Source: Marivita lacus (lineage in GTDB: Bacteria; Pseudomonadota; Alphaproteobacteria; Rhodobacterales; Rhodobacteraceae). From it: DNA of 64,000 nucleotides. The notes below the pieces were generated by a model. It saw only the letters and a list, made by a program, of their open reading frames with translations. It was not told the DNA's origin and made no database searches. A program made the translations under genes and the position numbers. The stretch is taken from the NCBI RefSeq assembly GCF_014637725.1, contig NZ_BMFC01000001.1, forward strand, positions 870,632 to 934,631, given 5' to 3'. Within the stretch, counting starts at the first letter, position 1. Every line of letters starts with the position of its first letter. This document shows positions 55,511 to 64,000 of this stretch, in pieces.

Positions 55511-55972
55511 TCAGCGTGGCGTGTCACTCGCTGCCGCCCGCATTTCGCGCTCCAGCGCATCCAGAAACCGCGACCGGTCGACCTTGGAGAACGCCTTGCC
55601 GCCGCCCTGCCGAAACGGGTCCGCCGCGCGCAGATCGGTCATCAGGTCGCGCGTCGCAAGCACCTGTCCGATATTGCGCGCATCCAGACGCTCGCCATTG
55701 TGCTTGAGCACGCGCGCGCCGTTCTCGACGCAGCGCGCGGCCAGCGGAATATCCCCGGTGATCACCACATCCCCCGGCCCGGCCCGATCCGCGATCCACA
55801 TATCGGCCACGTCCGGCCCGTCCGACACGACGACCACCTCCACAAACGGATTTTCAGACATCCGCAACCCGCCATTCGACACGAGGTACATCTGCGCCTT
55901 GTGCCGTGTCGCCACGCGCTCGGCCTCACCCTTCACCGGGCAGGCATCGGCATCGACGAACAGCCGGGTCAC
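55511..55972 (-). CDS. YaiI/YqxD family (DUF188) protein
   Basis: 153 residues. It has the family N-terminus [18 protein letters not shown] and later [19 protein letters not shown] and [12 protein letters not shown], a PIN-like acidic arrangement suggesting a nuclease-type fold. Function is not established. Its start overlaps the S-formylglutathione hydrolase stop (ATGA). Confidence 0.9.
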   Translation of the reverse strand: MTRLFVDADACPVKGEAERVATRHKAQMYLVSNGGLRMSENPFVEVVVVSDGPDVADMWIADRAGPGDVVITGDIPLAARCVENGARVLKHNGERLDARNIGQVLATRDLMTDLRAADPFRQGGGKAFSKVDRSRFLDALEREMRAAASDTPR

Positions 55973-56799
55973 AGCCCCAGCGCGTTGGCATGGAACGCGA
56001 TGTGATCGGGGATGAAGGTCGCGACAAAGAAATACGAATGGTCGTAGCCCTTCTGCATCCGGAACACCCCGTCCTGCCGCCGCGCTGCCATTGCCTGCGC
56101 CAGCGCTTCGGGCTTGAGCAGATACAGAAACTGGTCCGATCCCCCTTGATCCACCAGCAGCGGACCGTCAAAGCCCACAGCCTCCATCTGCACCGTCGCG
56201 TCATGCTTGGCCCAAGTGCTCTCATCATCGCCCAGATAGGCGGACAGCTGTTTGCGGCCCCAATCGCTTTGCATCGGGTTGGCAATCGGCGCAAAGGCCG
56301 AAACAGAGGCAAACCGCCCCGGATGCGCCATCGCAAGGGTCAGCGCGCCATGTCCACCCATCGAATGACCCGTGATCGCCTGACGACCCAGATCGACCGC
56401 AAATTCGGTGCCCAAGAGTGCGGGCAATTCCGTCGAAACATAGTCCCACATCCGGAAATGCGGTGCCCACGGCTCCTGTGTCGCGTTCACGTAGAACCCG
56501 GCTCCCTTGCCCAGATCATAGGCGTCGTCATCCGCCACATCCGCGCCGCGCGGTGACGTGTCGGGGAATACCACCGCCATGCCCGCCTCTGCCGCAAACC
56601 CCTGCGCAGCGGCCTTGGTCATCGCGTTCTCGTGGGTGCAGGTCAGCCCGGACAGATACCACAGCACCGGCACCGGGCCGTCCTTGGCCGCGGGCGGCAG
56701 GTAGAGGCCAAAGGTCATGTCACACCCACAGGCCTCGGACGCATGGGAATAGACACCTTGCACACCCCCGAAACAGGCGTTCTCCGATACGGTTTGCAT
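55969..56799 (-). CDS. fghA: S-formylglutathione hydrolase
   Basis: 276 residues. An esterase-D fold with nucleophile S146 in GHSMGG and the early [11 protein letters not shown] oxyanion region, both diagnostic for FghA. It hydrolyses S-formylglutathione to formate and glutathione in formaldehyde detoxification. It is coupled to the YaiI-like gene. A probable fdhD lies at the far end of the window, but 7 kb away. Confidence 0.93.
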   Translation of the reverse strand: MQTVSENACFGGVQGVYSHASEACGCDMTFGLYLPPAAKDGPVPVLWYLSGLTCTHENAMTKAAAQGFAAEAGMAVVFPDTSPRGADVADDDAYDLGKGAGFYVNATQEPWAPHFRMWDYVSTELPALLGTEFAVDLGRQAITGHSMGGHGALTLAMAHPGRFASVSAFAPIANPMQSDWGRKQLSAYLGDDESTWAKHDATVQMEAVGFDGPLLVDQGGSDQFLYLLKPEALAQAMAARRQDGVFRMQKGYDHSYFFVATFIPDHIAFHANALGL

Positions 56800-56812
56800 G
56801 GCGCTTCCTTTC

Positions 56813-57739
56813 CTAGATCAAGACTTGGCTGATCACGTAGGACACTGTCACGATGCTCAGCGTCGTCGAGATCAGGATGGCGGCGGACACCCGTTGCGGG
56901 GCCACGTTGTAATGCTGGGCAAGGATGAACACGTTGCCCGCAACTGGCAAGGACGCAGCCGCTACCACGACCCCCGCCTTGTAGGGATCGGCCGGAAACA
57001 GGATGAAAACCCCCAGCGCCACCGCCGCCGGATGAATCACCAGCTTGCAAAAGCTAAGCCAGCCCGCGATGTTCAAACGCTCGGCAGATTTGCTGGCCAA
57101 GGACGCACCAATCGCGAACAAGGCACCGGGTGTGGCGGCGGCCCCCAGAATGGACAGGAATTGATTGACTGGCTCAGGGATCGGCACACCCGTGGACGAC
57201 ACCATGAACCCCGCCACGATCGCGACGATCATCGGGTTCTTGAGCAAGCCCACCCCGACCGTTCTGAAAATGCGCAACGACATCCGGCCTTCGCGCGACC
57301 CGACAACCAGGATCACGATCAGCGACGAAAACACCACAAGGTCGATGGTCAGAACAAGGATGATTGGCCCGACCGCATCCTGCCCCATCAAGAGCGCCAG
57401 CATCGGTACACCCAGAAAGCCGGTGTTCCCGATAGCTGCGACCTGTCCTTCAAAGGCGGCGGTTTCGGTGTTCATGCCGCGCAGGAACCCCACCGCCATG
57501 CCGATGCCGTAGACAAAGGCTGTACCCCACAGATACCCTGCCGCGATCCGCCAATCGAAGATCTCGGCAATCGACAGGTTGGCCGAAAACCGGAACAACA
57601 TGGCCGACAGCGCGAAGTAGAAAACGAACTTGGTCAGGTAGGCGGTTGCTTCCTCGGTAAAGAAGCCAGTCTTGCCCGCGCCGAACCCGACGGCGATCAA
57701 GGCGAAAAAAGGCAGGGTCTGAAGGAAGATAGCCAGCAT
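56813..57739 (-). CDS. AEC (auxin efflux carrier) family transporter
   Basis: 308 residues with about ten membrane helices in two halves. The start is MLAIFLQTLPFFALIAVGFGAGK, followed by short loops. Bacterial members export or import small organic acids; substrate unknown. It lies 13 bases upstream of fghA in the same direction. A strong sigma-70-like promoter on the other strand begins 38 bases beyond its start codon. Confidence 0.88.
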   Translation of the reverse strand: MLAIFLQTLPFFALIAVGFGAGKTGFFTEEATAYLTKFVFYFALSAMLFRFSANLSIAEIFDWRIAAGYLWGTAFVYGIGMAVGFLRGMNTETAAFEGQVAAIGNTGFLGVPMLALLMGQDAVGPIILVLTIDLVVFSSLIVILVVGSREGRMSLRIFRTVGVGLLKNPMIVAIVAGFMVSSTGVPIPEPVNQFLSILGAAATPGALFAIGASLASKSAERLNIAGWLSFCKLVIHPAAVALGVFILFPADPYKAGVVVAAASLPVAGNVFILAQHYNVAPQRVSAAILISTTLSIVTVSYVISQVLI

Positions 57740-57776
57740 ATGTGTTTTGTTATCATGCGGGTGGGCGGGGTCAATC

Positions 57777-57805
57777 TCGACAGGGTTCTGTTAACCACCT
57801 ATATT
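57777..57805 (+). promoter_or_regulatory. Sigma-70-like promoter for the 53-residue membrane protein
   Basis: TCGACA (57777-57782), 17 bases, then TATATT (57800-57805) fit the -35/-10 consensus (TTGACA, TATAAT) at five of six positions each. A start near 57812 would leave about a 29-base leader for the gene at 57841. Confidence 0.65.
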
Positions 57806-57817
57806 TAGAGTAGGAGC

Positions 57818-57844
57818 ATGAATCTGTTTGGGACGCTTCGATGA
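57818..57844 (+). CDS. Possible 8-residue leader peptide MNLFGTLR
   Basis: An ATG preceded by AGGAGC opens eight codons and a TGA that overlaps the ATG of the next gene (ATGA at 57841-57844). Its ATG would be only about six bases from the predicted transcript start. It may be a translational coupler rather than a peptide of interest. Confidence 0.3.
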   Translation: MNLFGTLR

Positions 57845-58002
57845 CACTGCAAGAACAATCCATCGCCGACGACAAGATGCGTGCGGAAATCGCGAAACTT
57901 GTCGCGGAAACATCCGAAATCAATCAGAATATGAAGTATCGCTTCTGGGTTCTGATGGCGGCCTACGTCAGTGCGATGGGTATCTTGCTCAAGTTTTTCT
58001 GA
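57841..58002 (+). CDS. Small single-span membrane protein, 53 residues
   Basis: A soluble Gln/Glu/Asp-rich N-terminal helix (about 1-30; MTLQEQSIADDKMRAEIAKL) is followed by one C-terminal transmembrane helix (about 33-51; YRFWVLMAAYVSAMGILL) ending KFF. The layout suggests a small tail-anchored inner-membrane protein, perhaps an oligomerising one. It has a well-formed promoter directly upstream and ends 59 bases before mutL. I recognise no named family. Confidence 0.72.
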   Translation: MTLQEQSIADDKMRAEIAKLVAETSEINQNMKYRFWVLMAAYVSAMGILLKFF

Positions 58003-58061
58003 CCTTTTTGGAATCCGAAACCCCGTAGAAGAATCGTATCCTCCATGCTACATCTCGTGGC

Positions 58062-59906
58062 ATGAACTCCCATGCCACCAATATCCGCGCCTCAATTCAA
58101 CAACTTGAGGAAGGCGCCATCAACCGCATAGCCGCGGGCGAGGTGGTCGAACGCCCGGCCTCCGCGGTCAAGGAGCTGGTGGAAAACGCCATCGACGCGG
58201 GCGCGACTCGCATCGAGGTGGCCATCGCCGATGGCGGCAAGACCCTGATCCGCGTCACCGATGACGGGTGCGGCATCCCGCCCGAAGAGCTGCCGCTGGC
58301 GATTGCCCGTCACGCCACGTCCAAGATCGACGGGTCGGATTTGCTCAACATCCACAGCTTCGGGTTTCGTGGCGAAGCGCTGGCCTCGCTAGGGGCGGTC
58401 GGTCGCCTGACCCTGACCAGCCGGGCCGAAGGGTACGACGCCGCCGAACTGTCGGTCACTGGCGGCAAATCCGACCCGGTGAAACCGGCGGCCCTGTCGC
58501 GCGGCACCGTCGTCACTCTGCGCAACCTGTTCTACGCCACACCAGCACGGCTGAAATTCCTCCGATCCGACCGGGCAGAGATGCAGGCGATCTCGGATGT
58601 GCTCAAGCGTCTTGCCATGGCCGAACCCTCGGTCAGCTTTGCTCTGCGCGACGTGTCGGGGGGTGGCGAAGGCCGCGTGACCTTCCGTGCCGACGCGGTG
58701 ACCGGCGATCTCTTCGACGCCCTTCGCGGTCGCTTGGGGCAGGTGATGGGCGCGGAGTTCATCGACAATGCCGTGCCCATAGATGCCGAACGCGAGGGCA
58801 TTCACCTCACCGGGCTTGCCGGCTTGCCGACCTATTCGCGCGGTGCGGCGGTGGCGCAGTTCCTCTTCGTCAACGGCCGCCCGGTGCGCGACAAGCTCCT
58901 GATTGGCGCGCTGCGCGGGGCTTATGCCGATTTCCTCAGCCGCGACCGTCACCCGGCGGTGGCGCTGTTCATCGATTGCGACCCGCACAAGGTGGACGTG
59001 AACGTGCATCCGGCAAAATCCGAGGTTCGCTTCCGCGAACCGGGACTCGTGCGCGGGTTGGTCGTATCCGCCCTGCGCCATGCGCTGGCCGAGGCAGGGC
59101 ACCGCGCGTCGACCACCGTGGCGGGTGCCACGCTGGGTGCCATGCGTCCCGAGGCGCCCCAGGGCCAACCCCGCATCTACCAGATGGACCGCCCGAGTTT
59201 CGCCGCGAAACAGACAGCCTATGCGATGCAGTCGCCCGGTTTCGCGGATATGGCGCAAAGCTATTCGGGTCGCGTGGTCGAGGTCGAAGAGAGCTCGCAA
59301 GAGGCCGATGAGATCCCCCGCCCCCATCTTCCGCTTGGCGCGGCGCGGGGGCAGGTGCACGAGAACTACATCATCGCGCAGACACAAGACGGCATCGTGA
59401 TCGTCGATCAACACGCCGCACATGAACGTCTGGTCTACGAGAAACTCAAGACCCAGATGGCGCAGAACAGCGTACCCGCACAGGCGCTGCTGATCCCGGA
59501 CGTGGTCGAGATGAGCGAAAGCGACAGCGCCCGCCTTTTGGACATCGCGGATGACCTGACCCGCATGGGCCTGACCATCGAGCCCTTCGGAAACGGTGCC
59601 GTTGTGGTCCGCGAGACCCCGGCAATTCTGGGTGAAGTCAACGCTGACGCCCTTCTGCGCGATATCCTCGACGAGTTGAACGACCAGGGCGAAGCCCGCG
59701 CCGTTCAGGACCGGATCGAGGCGATCCTGTCTCGTGTTGCCTGTCACGGGTCGATTCGCTCCGGTCGACAGATGCGCGCCGAGGAAATGAACGCGCTGCT
59801 GCGCGAAATGGAAGCGACGCCCTATTCCGGCCAGTGCAACCACGGCCGGCCCACCTATGTCGAACTGAAACTCAGCGACATCGAAAGACTGTTTGGCCGC
59901 ACATGA
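58062..59906 (+). CDS. mutL: DNA mismatch repair protein MutL
   Basis: 614 residues. The N-terminal GHKL ATPase has [26 protein letters not shown] and [10 protein letters not shown]. The C-terminal dimerisation domain carries the endonuclease motif DQHA-x2-E-x4-E ([12 protein letters not shown]) and a CNHGRP segment. MutL here is therefore a nicking enzyme, as in bacteria lacking MutH. The stop overlaps the rmuC start by 4 bases. Confidence 0.97.
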   Translation: MNSHATNIRASIQQLEEGAINRIAAGEVVERPASAVKELVENAIDAGATRIEVAIADGGKTLIRVTDDGCGIPPEELPLAIARHATSKIDGSDLLNIHSFGFRGEALASLGAVGRLTLTSRAEGYDAAELSVTGGKSDPVKPAALSRGTVVTLRNLFYATPARLKFLRSDRAEMQAISDVLKRLAMAEPSVSFALRDVSGGGEGRVTFRADAVTGDLFDALRGRLGQVMGAEFIDNAVPIDAEREGIHLTGLAGLPTYSRGAAVAQFLFVNGRPVRDKLLIGALRGAYADFLSRDRHPAVALFIDCDPHKVDVNVHPAKSEVRFREPGLVRGLVVSALRHALAEAGHRASTTVAGATLGAMRPEAPQGQPRIYQMDRPSFAAKQTAYAMQSPGFADMAQSYSGRVVEVEESSQEADEIPRPHLPLGAARGQVHENYIIAQTQDGIVIVDQHAAHERLVYEKLKTQMAQNSVPAQALLIPDVVEMSESDSARLLDIADDLTRMGLTIEPFGNGAVVVRETPAILGEVNADALLRDILDELNDQGEARAVQDRIEAILSRVACHGSIRSGRQMRAEEMNALLREMEATPYSGQCNHGRPTYVELKLSDIERLFGRT

Positions 59907-61069
59907 TCCAGATCGGTGATCTCATTCTTGACCTGAGCGATCCGGTCATCCTTCTGGCTTTGGCCTTGGGCGGGCTGGTGTTCCTTCTGCTTTTCATGTC
60001 GCTCATGTCCGCCCGTCGCGCTGCGAAACTCAGCGAACCCTTGGTGTACCAACTGGCGCAGGTGGGGCAGCGGGTTCAAAGCCTCAGCGACGGGCAGGAA
60101 CGGTTGTCGGGTGGTCTGCACCATGTCAGCGAAGCACAGGCGCAAAGCCAGACCGCGATGCTGCAACTGATGGAGCGGCGGCTGGCGCAGGTGCAAAGCC
60201 AGATGAACGAGAACCTGCACGGCTCGGCCCGGCGCACGGCGCAATCGCTTGGTGACTTGCAGCAAAGACTCCAGAGCATCGACAAGGCGCAGGAGAACAT
60301 CACCAAGCTGTCGGGCGATGTGCTGTCCTTGCAGGACATCCTGTCGAACAAGCAGACGCGCGGCGCATTCGGGGAAATCCAGTTGACGGATATCGTCGGC
60401 AAGGCGCTGCCCAAGGACAGCTATACGCTGCAAGCCACACTTTCGAACGGCAAGCGCGCGGATTGCCTGATCCACCTGCCGAACCCGCCGGGGCCGATTG
60501 CCATCGACAGCAAGTTCCCGCTCGAAGCCTACGAGCAGCTTCGCCGGGCCGACACGCAAGAGCAACTGACTCGCGCAGCACAGCAGCTTCGGCTTTCGCT
60601 GCGAAAGCACATCAAGGACATTTCCGAGAAATACATCATCGAAGGCGAGACCGCCGATGGCGCGCTGATGTTCCTGCCCTCCGAGGCGGTCTATGCCGAA
60701 CTGCATGCGAACTTCCCCGAAGTGGTGCGCGACGGGTTTGCGGCGCGGGTCTGGATCGTGTCACCGACCACCTGCATGGCGACCCTGAACACGATGCGCG
60801 CGATCCTCAAGGATGCGCGGATGCAGGAACAGGCCGGGGCGATCCGCAAGGAACTGGGATTGCTTTACGCCGATGTGGACCGGCTGGGCAGCCGGGTGGA
60901 AAGCCTCGACCGGCATTTCGGACAGGCGGCCAAGGACATCGCGGACATCAAGATCAGCGCGGACAAGGCAGGACGCCGGGCGCGGCGGCTGGACAATTTC
61001 GATTTCGAGGAACTCGCCAAGGTCGATCCGACACCGGTGGTGCGACTGGCCAAGCCGCCGGGAGAATAG
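59903..61069 (+). CDS. rmuC: DNA recombination protein RmuC
   Basis: 388 residues. One N-terminal membrane helix (about 12-32) leads to a long coiled coil (about 40-150) and a RmuC nuclease-like domain ([49 protein letters not shown]). It limits DNA inversions and structural instability. The ATG at 59903 overlaps the mutL stop (ATGA); an earlier in-frame ATG lies within mutL and is not used. Confidence 0.94.
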   Translation: MIQIGDLILDLSDPVILLALALGGLVFLLLFMSLMSARRAAKLSEPLVYQLAQVGQRVQSLSDGQERLSGGLHHVSEAQAQSQTAMLQLMERRLAQVQSQMNENLHGSARRTAQSLGDLQQRLQSIDKAQENITKLSGDVLSLQDILSNKQTRGAFGEIQLTDIVGKALPKDSYTLQATLSNGKRADCLIHLPNPPGPIAIDSKFPLEAYEQLRRADTQEQLTRAAQQLRLSLRKHIKDISEKYIIEGETADGALMFLPSEAVYAELHANFPEVVRDGFAARVWIVSPTTCMATLNTMRAILKDARMQEQAGAIRKELGLLYADVDRLGSRVESLDRHFGQAAKDIADIKISADKAGRRARRLDNFDFEELAKVDPTPVVRLAKPPGE

Positions 61070-61107
61070 GTCAGAATACGCACCTTGGGCTCGGCCCGTT
61101 CTCGCCT

Positions 61108-61187
61108 CAAACCATCCCCCGTATGGTTTGTTCGCCAAAGGCGAAACCGGCTCGAACTGTTTCGCGCGCGAAACAATATGTCCGGTT
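61108..61187. repeat. Cluster of nested palindromes downstream of rmuC
   Basis: Seen in order: CAAACCAT/ATGGTTTG (61108-61130), TTCGCC/GGCGAA (61131-61145), and AACCGG/CCGGTT (61145-61150 and 61182-61187). Inside the last pair is the 16-bp palindrome GTTTCGCGCGCGAAAC (61159-61174). The block lies in the 210-base gap between rmuC and an Lrp regulator. It resembles an intergenic repeat element; part may terminate mutL-rmuC transcription. Confidence 0.6.
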
Positions 61188-61195
61188 CGGACCCT

Positions 61196-61211
61196 TTAAC
61201 TTTTTGTTAAC
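61196..61211 (+). promoter_or_regulatory. CtrA-type binding site upstream of the Lrp regulator
   Basis: TTAACTTTTTGTTAAC matches TTAA-N7-TTAAC with no mismatch, 68 bases before the Lrp start. A weaker TTAA-N7-TTTA copy sits at 61266-61280, overlapping the start codon. Together with the site at 40654 it suggests CtrA control in this organism. Confidence 0.75.
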
Positions 61212-61279
61212 GTTTGGCTTTGTTGGGTCGTATGTTGCTGGTATCTCGAAGGAAGATTTCCTAAATTAATGACGAATTT

Positions 61280-61759
61280 ATGGGAAATTCTCTCGTGGAC
61301 CAAGACAAGCTTGATCAATTCGACAAGGCAATCCTGCGTATCCTGCAACGGGATGCAAGCCTGAGCGTGGAGGTCATCGCCGATCAGGTGGCGCTGTCGC
61401 GCAACGCCTGCTGGCGGCGGATCAAGATGATGGAACAGTCCGGCATCATCACCGGGCGGGTGGCGCTGGCTGATCCGGTCAAGCTGGGCTGTCCGCTCGA
61501 AGTGATGGTGATGATCCGCGCCGGGCGCCATGATGCGGATTGGTTGGAGAGTTTTCACAAGGCGGTGCGCACTATGCCCGAAGTGGTCGGCGCCTACCGG
61601 ATGACCGGTGACCTGGATTACCTTCTGCGGGTGCGGGTGGCCGATGTTCCAGCCTATGACGCGTTTTACAAGCGCGTGATCGCGCGGATTCCGCTCTCGG
61701 ATATCTCGGCCAGTTTCGTTATGGAGGAGATCAAGGAAACCACGGCTTTGCCCATCTGA
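61280..61759 (+). CDS. Lrp/AsnC-family transcription regulator
   Basis: 159 residues. An N-terminal winged HTH (LDQFDKAILRILQRDASLS ... LSRNACWRRIKMMEQSGII) precedes a RAM effector domain (EVVGAYRMTGDLDYLLRVRV). Members bind amino acids and control amino-acid metabolism or transport. No ribosome site precedes the ATG at 61280; a GTG at 61295 after GGGAAA is an alternative start. A perfect CtrA box precedes it. AzlCD-type exporters, frequent Lrp targets, lie 1 kb downstream but on the other strand. Confidence 0.93.
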   Translation: MGNSLVDQDKLDQFDKAILRILQRDASLSVEVIADQVALSRNACWRRIKMMEQSGIITGRVALADPVKLGCPLEVMVMIRAGRHDADWLESFHKAVRTMPEVVGAYRMTGDLDYLLRVRVADVPAYDAFYKRVIARIPLSDISASFVMEEIKETTALPI

Positions 61760-61784
61760 AAGGCCGACCCGAGGGGGAGCGACC

Positions 61785-61847
61785 ATGAGCCAGGACAGTC
61801 AGACCAATGCCGAAGCGGTCGAGGGGAATGCCGCTGCTGTGCAATGA
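61785..61847 (+). CDS. Possible 20-residue peptide ORF
   Basis: A strong GGGGGAG five bases before an ATG opens twenty codons encoding MSQDSQTNAEAVEGNAAAVQ and a TGA. It is hydrophilic and low in complexity, starting 25 bases after the Lrp stop. It may be a small protein translated from the Lrp message or a remnant. No homologue is recognised. Confidence 0.3.
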   Translation: MSQDSQTNAEAVEGNAAAVQ

Positions 61848-61991
61848 CGTCGCACCGCGCCGCATGGGGTTTCAACTTGCGGCAGAATTGGAACAGGACA
61901 GCTGAGCCGCGACACACTGCGCGCTTGGCATGGGTGACAGTGTCGGGCAAATCAGGTAGCGACTCAAAAACATATGCAAGGGATGTCTCAA

Positions 61992-62126
61992 ATGGCTGAA
62001 CACAAGCACGGTACAATGCAAACGACCGAACAGGAAAAGACCTTTGACGGGTTCATCCGCTGGTCTGTCAGGGTTGCGGTCTTCTCGATCGGGGTTCTGA
62101 TTTTCCTCGCGATCTTCAATTCCTGA
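61992..62126 (+). CDS. aa3-type cytochrome c oxidase subunit IV
   Basis: 44 residues. MAEHKHGTMQTTEQEKTFDG is followed by one transmembrane helix (about 26-42; VRVAVFSIGVLIFLAIF) and ends NS. This is the typical tiny subunit IV of alphaproteobacterial aa3 oxidase, found in the membrane with subunits I-III. AAGGGA eight bases before the ATG at 61992 supports this start over an ATG three codons earlier. The main oxidase genes are not in the window, so it is an orphan copy location. Confidence 0.87.
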   Translation: MAEHKHGTMQTTEQEKTFDGFIRWSVRVAVFSIGVLIFLAIFNS

Positions 62127-62156
62127 GATTTCAACAGAACTTGACCAGAGGCTGAC

Positions 62157-62783
62157 ATGACCTTGTTGTCGCGCATTTTCGCCGGACTGGCGATGTTGGC
62201 CTTGGTGGGGTGTGGCGCGGGCGCTGACATGCGCCCGGATGCGTCCCCCGAAGTGATCAGCAGCGCGTCGTATCGCCATGCCGGTCCGACGGCGCTCACG
62301 CTGTACACGATGATCAACAACCGCACCGGGGCGGGGGCGCATACCAGCCTGATGATCAATGGATCGCAGCGGGTGATCTTTGATCCAGCAGGCACGGTGC
62401 GGCTGAGCGCGGTGCCGGAGCGGGACGATGTGCTCTATGGCATCACGCCCAATGTCGCCGATTTCTATGCCAGCGCGCATGCGCGGGAGACATTTCACGT
62501 TGTGGTCCAGCGCATCGAGGTGTCGCCCGAGGTCGCGGAGCGTGCGCTGCAACTTGCCATCGCGAACGGCCCTGTCGCGTCGGCGCAATGTACTTTGAGC
62601 ACGACGCGCATCCTGCGCCAGCTTCCGGGGTTCGACTCCATCGGATCGACCTGGTTTCCCAGAAGGCTGATGGAGGATTTCGAGAAACTGCCGGGGGTTC
62701 AGACCACGCGCATCTTCGAGGATGACGACGACGACAAGGCGCTTGCTGTCGCGCAGTTCGAACGGGCGCTAGCGACCCAGTGA
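62157..62783 (+). CDS. Predicted lipoprotein of unknown function
   Basis: 208 residues with a lipoprotein signal peptide; the lipobox is L-V-G-C19. The mature part contains SLMINGSQRVIFDPAGT and a run of five Asp near the end. The wording of the core (GAHTSLMINGSQRVIFDPAG) recalls bacterial proteins annotated as DUF-type exported hydrolases, but I cannot assign one. It starts 30 bases after the oxidase subunit IV gene and may share its transcript. Confidence 0.78.
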   Translation: MTLLSRIFAGLAMLALVGCGAGADMRPDASPEVISSASYRHAGPTALTLYTMINNRTGAGAHTSLMINGSQRVIFDPAGTVRLSAVPERDDVLYGITPNVADFYASAHARETFHVVVQRIEVSPEVAERALQLAIANGPVASAQCTLSTTRILRQLPGFDSIGSTWFPRRLMEDFEKLPGVQTTRIFEDDDDDKALAVAQFERALATQ

Positions 62784-62789
62784 TCCGCG

Positions 62790-63113
62790 TCAGAGCAGCA
62801 GGCTGAGCGAGACCAGAACGGTCGCGCCCACGCCCATCGCGGCAAAGACGTTTTTCGTCAGATACCCGACGGCAAAGGTCGCTGCGGCAGCAGCAAGCCG
62901 CGTCGCGTCCGGCTCGCCCCCGGTTACGGTGGGCCAAAGGACCAGCGGCGCGACCAGCGCAGGGATCACTGCAACCGCCGTGTACCGCAGGTGCCGAAGC
63001 AGCCATTCGGGCATCGCGCGATCGCCCACGAGGCCAAGGAACGCGAAGCGAAGCCCGAAACTGCCCAGACCCAGCGCGATGATGACCGTCCAGAGCTCTG
63101 TCGTGTCGGTCAT
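62790..63113 (-). CDS. azlD: AzlD-family branched-chain amino acid transport protein
   Basis: 107 residues with four hydrophobic segments, as in AzlD. It pairs with AzlC to export branched-chain amino acids. The start at 63113 overlaps the azlC stop (ATGA). A longer upstream frame is only the azlC region in another phase. Confidence 0.88.
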   Translation of the reverse strand: MTDTTELWTVIIALGLGSFGLRFAFLGLVGDRAMPEWLLRHLRYTAVAVIPALVAPLVLWPTVTGGEPDATRLAAAAATFAVGYLTKNVFAAMGVGATVLVSLSLLL

Positions 63114-63817
63114 GGCTTGATCCCCAGCCGGGTTTCCGCTTGAGCGCCCGCAATCATGCCGCCCAGCCCCGCCACCAGAAGGCCCATGTTGAAGGGCAGC
63201 CATGCAAAGGCCAGCGCGAGGATCACCGACACCAGTGCGGCGATCCGGTGCGCGGGCGTGCGCAGCATCGGTCCGATCATCGCCAGAAACGCGATGGGCA
63301 GCGCGAAATCGAGGCCGAGGCTGGGGGGGATGCGTTCGCCCAGCACAGCGCCGATGAAGGTGAAGAGATACCAGGGCGGGCAGATCGGCGACATCACCCC
63401 GAGGAAATAGGCGAATTTCTCGGATGTCGTCTGATCCGGGTTGCGTTCGTAGTCGAGCACCGATTGGGCATAGGTCTGATCGACGAGGAAATACGCCGCG
63501 ATCCCGCGTTTCCAAAGCGGTAGCGGCCCCAGATGCGGGGTGATCGACGCCGAATACATCGCCATCCGCAGGTTCACCGCCAGCGCAGATGCGATGACGA
63601 CCAATGTAGGCGCGTTTTCGTTCAGCAATTGCAGCGCGGTGAACTGCGCGGCGCCTGCGATCACGACGATGGAAAACCCCATGGTTTCATGCACGGCCAG
63701 CCCGGCCTCGGTTGCCAAGACGCCGAAAAGCATGGCAAAGGGACCGACAACGGCCAGGAAGGGCAAGCCGTCCCGGACGCCCCGCCAGTAGCTTGACATT
63801 GCGGTGCCTGCCGCCAT
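63110..63817 (-). CDS. azlC: AzlC-family permease
   Basis: 235 residues with about seven to eight membrane helices. Family stretches are SIVVIAGAAQFTALQLL, RMAMYSASITPHL and AAYFLVDQTYA. It forms the main exporter subunit with AzlD. GAGG seven bases before the ATG at 63817 sets the start; upstream in-frame ATGs lack one. It diverges from a probable fdhD gene. Confidence 0.92.
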   Translation of the reverse strand: MAAGTAMSSYWRGVRDGLPFLAVVGPFAMLFGVLATEAGLAVHETMGFSIVVIAGAAQFTALQLLNENAPTLVVIASALAVNLRMAMYSASITPHLGPLPLWKRGIAAYFLVDQTYAQSVLDYERNPDQTTSEKFAYFLGVMSPICPPWYLFTFIGAVLGERIPPSLGLDFALPIAFLAMIGPMLRTPAHRIAALVSVILALAFAWLPFNMGLLVAGLGGMIAGAQAETRLGIKP

Positions 63818-63879
63818 CACTGTGCCTCGTCTGCTGTGTTCGGACCGGACGTAGCCTTGGACGAGGGGAGATGCAATCA

Positions 63880-64000
63880 ATGCCGGATGACGTGTTCAGG
63901 GACTACCTCATCGCGCCCGATCCCAGCGCGCCTCGGCTGACGCGGCGGGTGGTCGGCACCGATCACACCGGGGCGAAGACCGAGATCAGCGTGGTCGAGG
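63880..64000 (+). CDS. fdhD: Probable FdhD sulfurtransferase, N-terminal fragment
   Basis: Only the first 40 codons are inside the window; the gene runs off the end. The fragment TRRVVGTDHTGAKTEISVVE resembles the N-terminus of FdhD, which delivers sulfur to the molybdenum cofactor of formate dehydrogenase. GGGGAG nine bases upstream supports the ATG at 63880; an in-frame ATG at 63871 is too close to that site. Assignment is from a short stretch and could be wrong. Confidence 0.5.
   Translation, partial: MPDDVFRDYLIAPDPSAPRLTRRVVGTDHTGAKTEISVVE

Noticed and set aside
1-64000. CRISPR arrays, insertion sequences, tRNA or rRNA genes
   Set aside because: No direct-repeat arrays, transposase motifs or conserved structural RNA segments were seen on either strand.

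Overview
The window is GC-rich and reads as a chromosomal segment of a Rhodobacteraceae (Roseobacter-group) alphaproteobacterium. This rests on gene content: a 44-residue aa3-type cytochrome oxidase subunit IV, tandem Rhodobacteraceae-type Hint/choice-of-anchor-L proteins, a gpmI-envC-ctpA-rppH run, and two perfect CtrA-type boxes (TTAA-N7-TTAAC). I see no rRNA, tRNA, CRISPR array, insertion sequence or prophage. No gene-free stretch exceeds about 300 bases.

Region 1 (1-24038) is an extracellular polysaccharide locus with a polyketide/nonribosomal peptide operon embedded in it. On the + strand it has the end of a flippase, a one-module type I PKS (KS-AT-KR-DH-ACP-TE), a family 2 glycosyltransferase, an unusual NRPS-like protein, an SGNH-like exported protein and a Wzz-type chain-length protein. 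The NRPS-like protein is formyltransferase, condensation remnant, adenylation domain split by a luciferase-like monooxygenase, then carrier. The ten specificity positions of the split adenylation domain read D-I-L-Q-L-G-M-I-W-K, nine of ten matching the classical glycine code. A BY-kinase-like ATPase faces Wzz. A five-gene minus-strand operon (23005 down to 16618) encodes a Gfo/Idh/MocA oxidoreductase, an SDR, a GT4, a GT2 and a 702-residue Gfo/Idh/MocA-SDR fusion. The fusion repeats the first two genes in the same order. A WecG/TagA glycosyltransferase diverges from that operon.

Region 2 (24046-28376) is a YnjBCD-type ABC importer with a divergent YnjF-like CDP-alcohol phosphatidyltransferase. 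Region 3 (28455-33460) is the coupled chain gpmI, envC-like, ctpA, rppH and a small periplasmic protein. Region 4 (33476-49752) mixes housekeeping genes (transglutaminase-like protein, quinone reductase-like flavoprotein, MltB-like lytic transglycosylase, RNase R, GNAT), lysine-pathway genes (dapE, dapD, asd), the Hint protein pair behind a CtrA box, a rhodanese, a threonine dehydratase and a LOG protein. Region 5 (49753-64000) carries carbonic anhydrase, an M17 aminopeptidase followed by an NlpC/P60 hydrolase, MFS and AEC transporters, S-formylglutathione hydrolase, mutL-rmuC, an Lrp regulator behind a second CtrA box, small membrane proteins, AzlCD and the start of a probable fdhD.

The most unusual part is the 769-13804 operon. 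It appears to make a small glycine- and polyketide-derived group and sits between a flippase and the Wzz/BY-kinase pair, so a non-sugar modification of the exported polymer or an associated lipid is a reasonable hypothesis. No condensation domain or phosphopantetheinyl transferase is visible, so how the two carrier proteins meet is unresolved.
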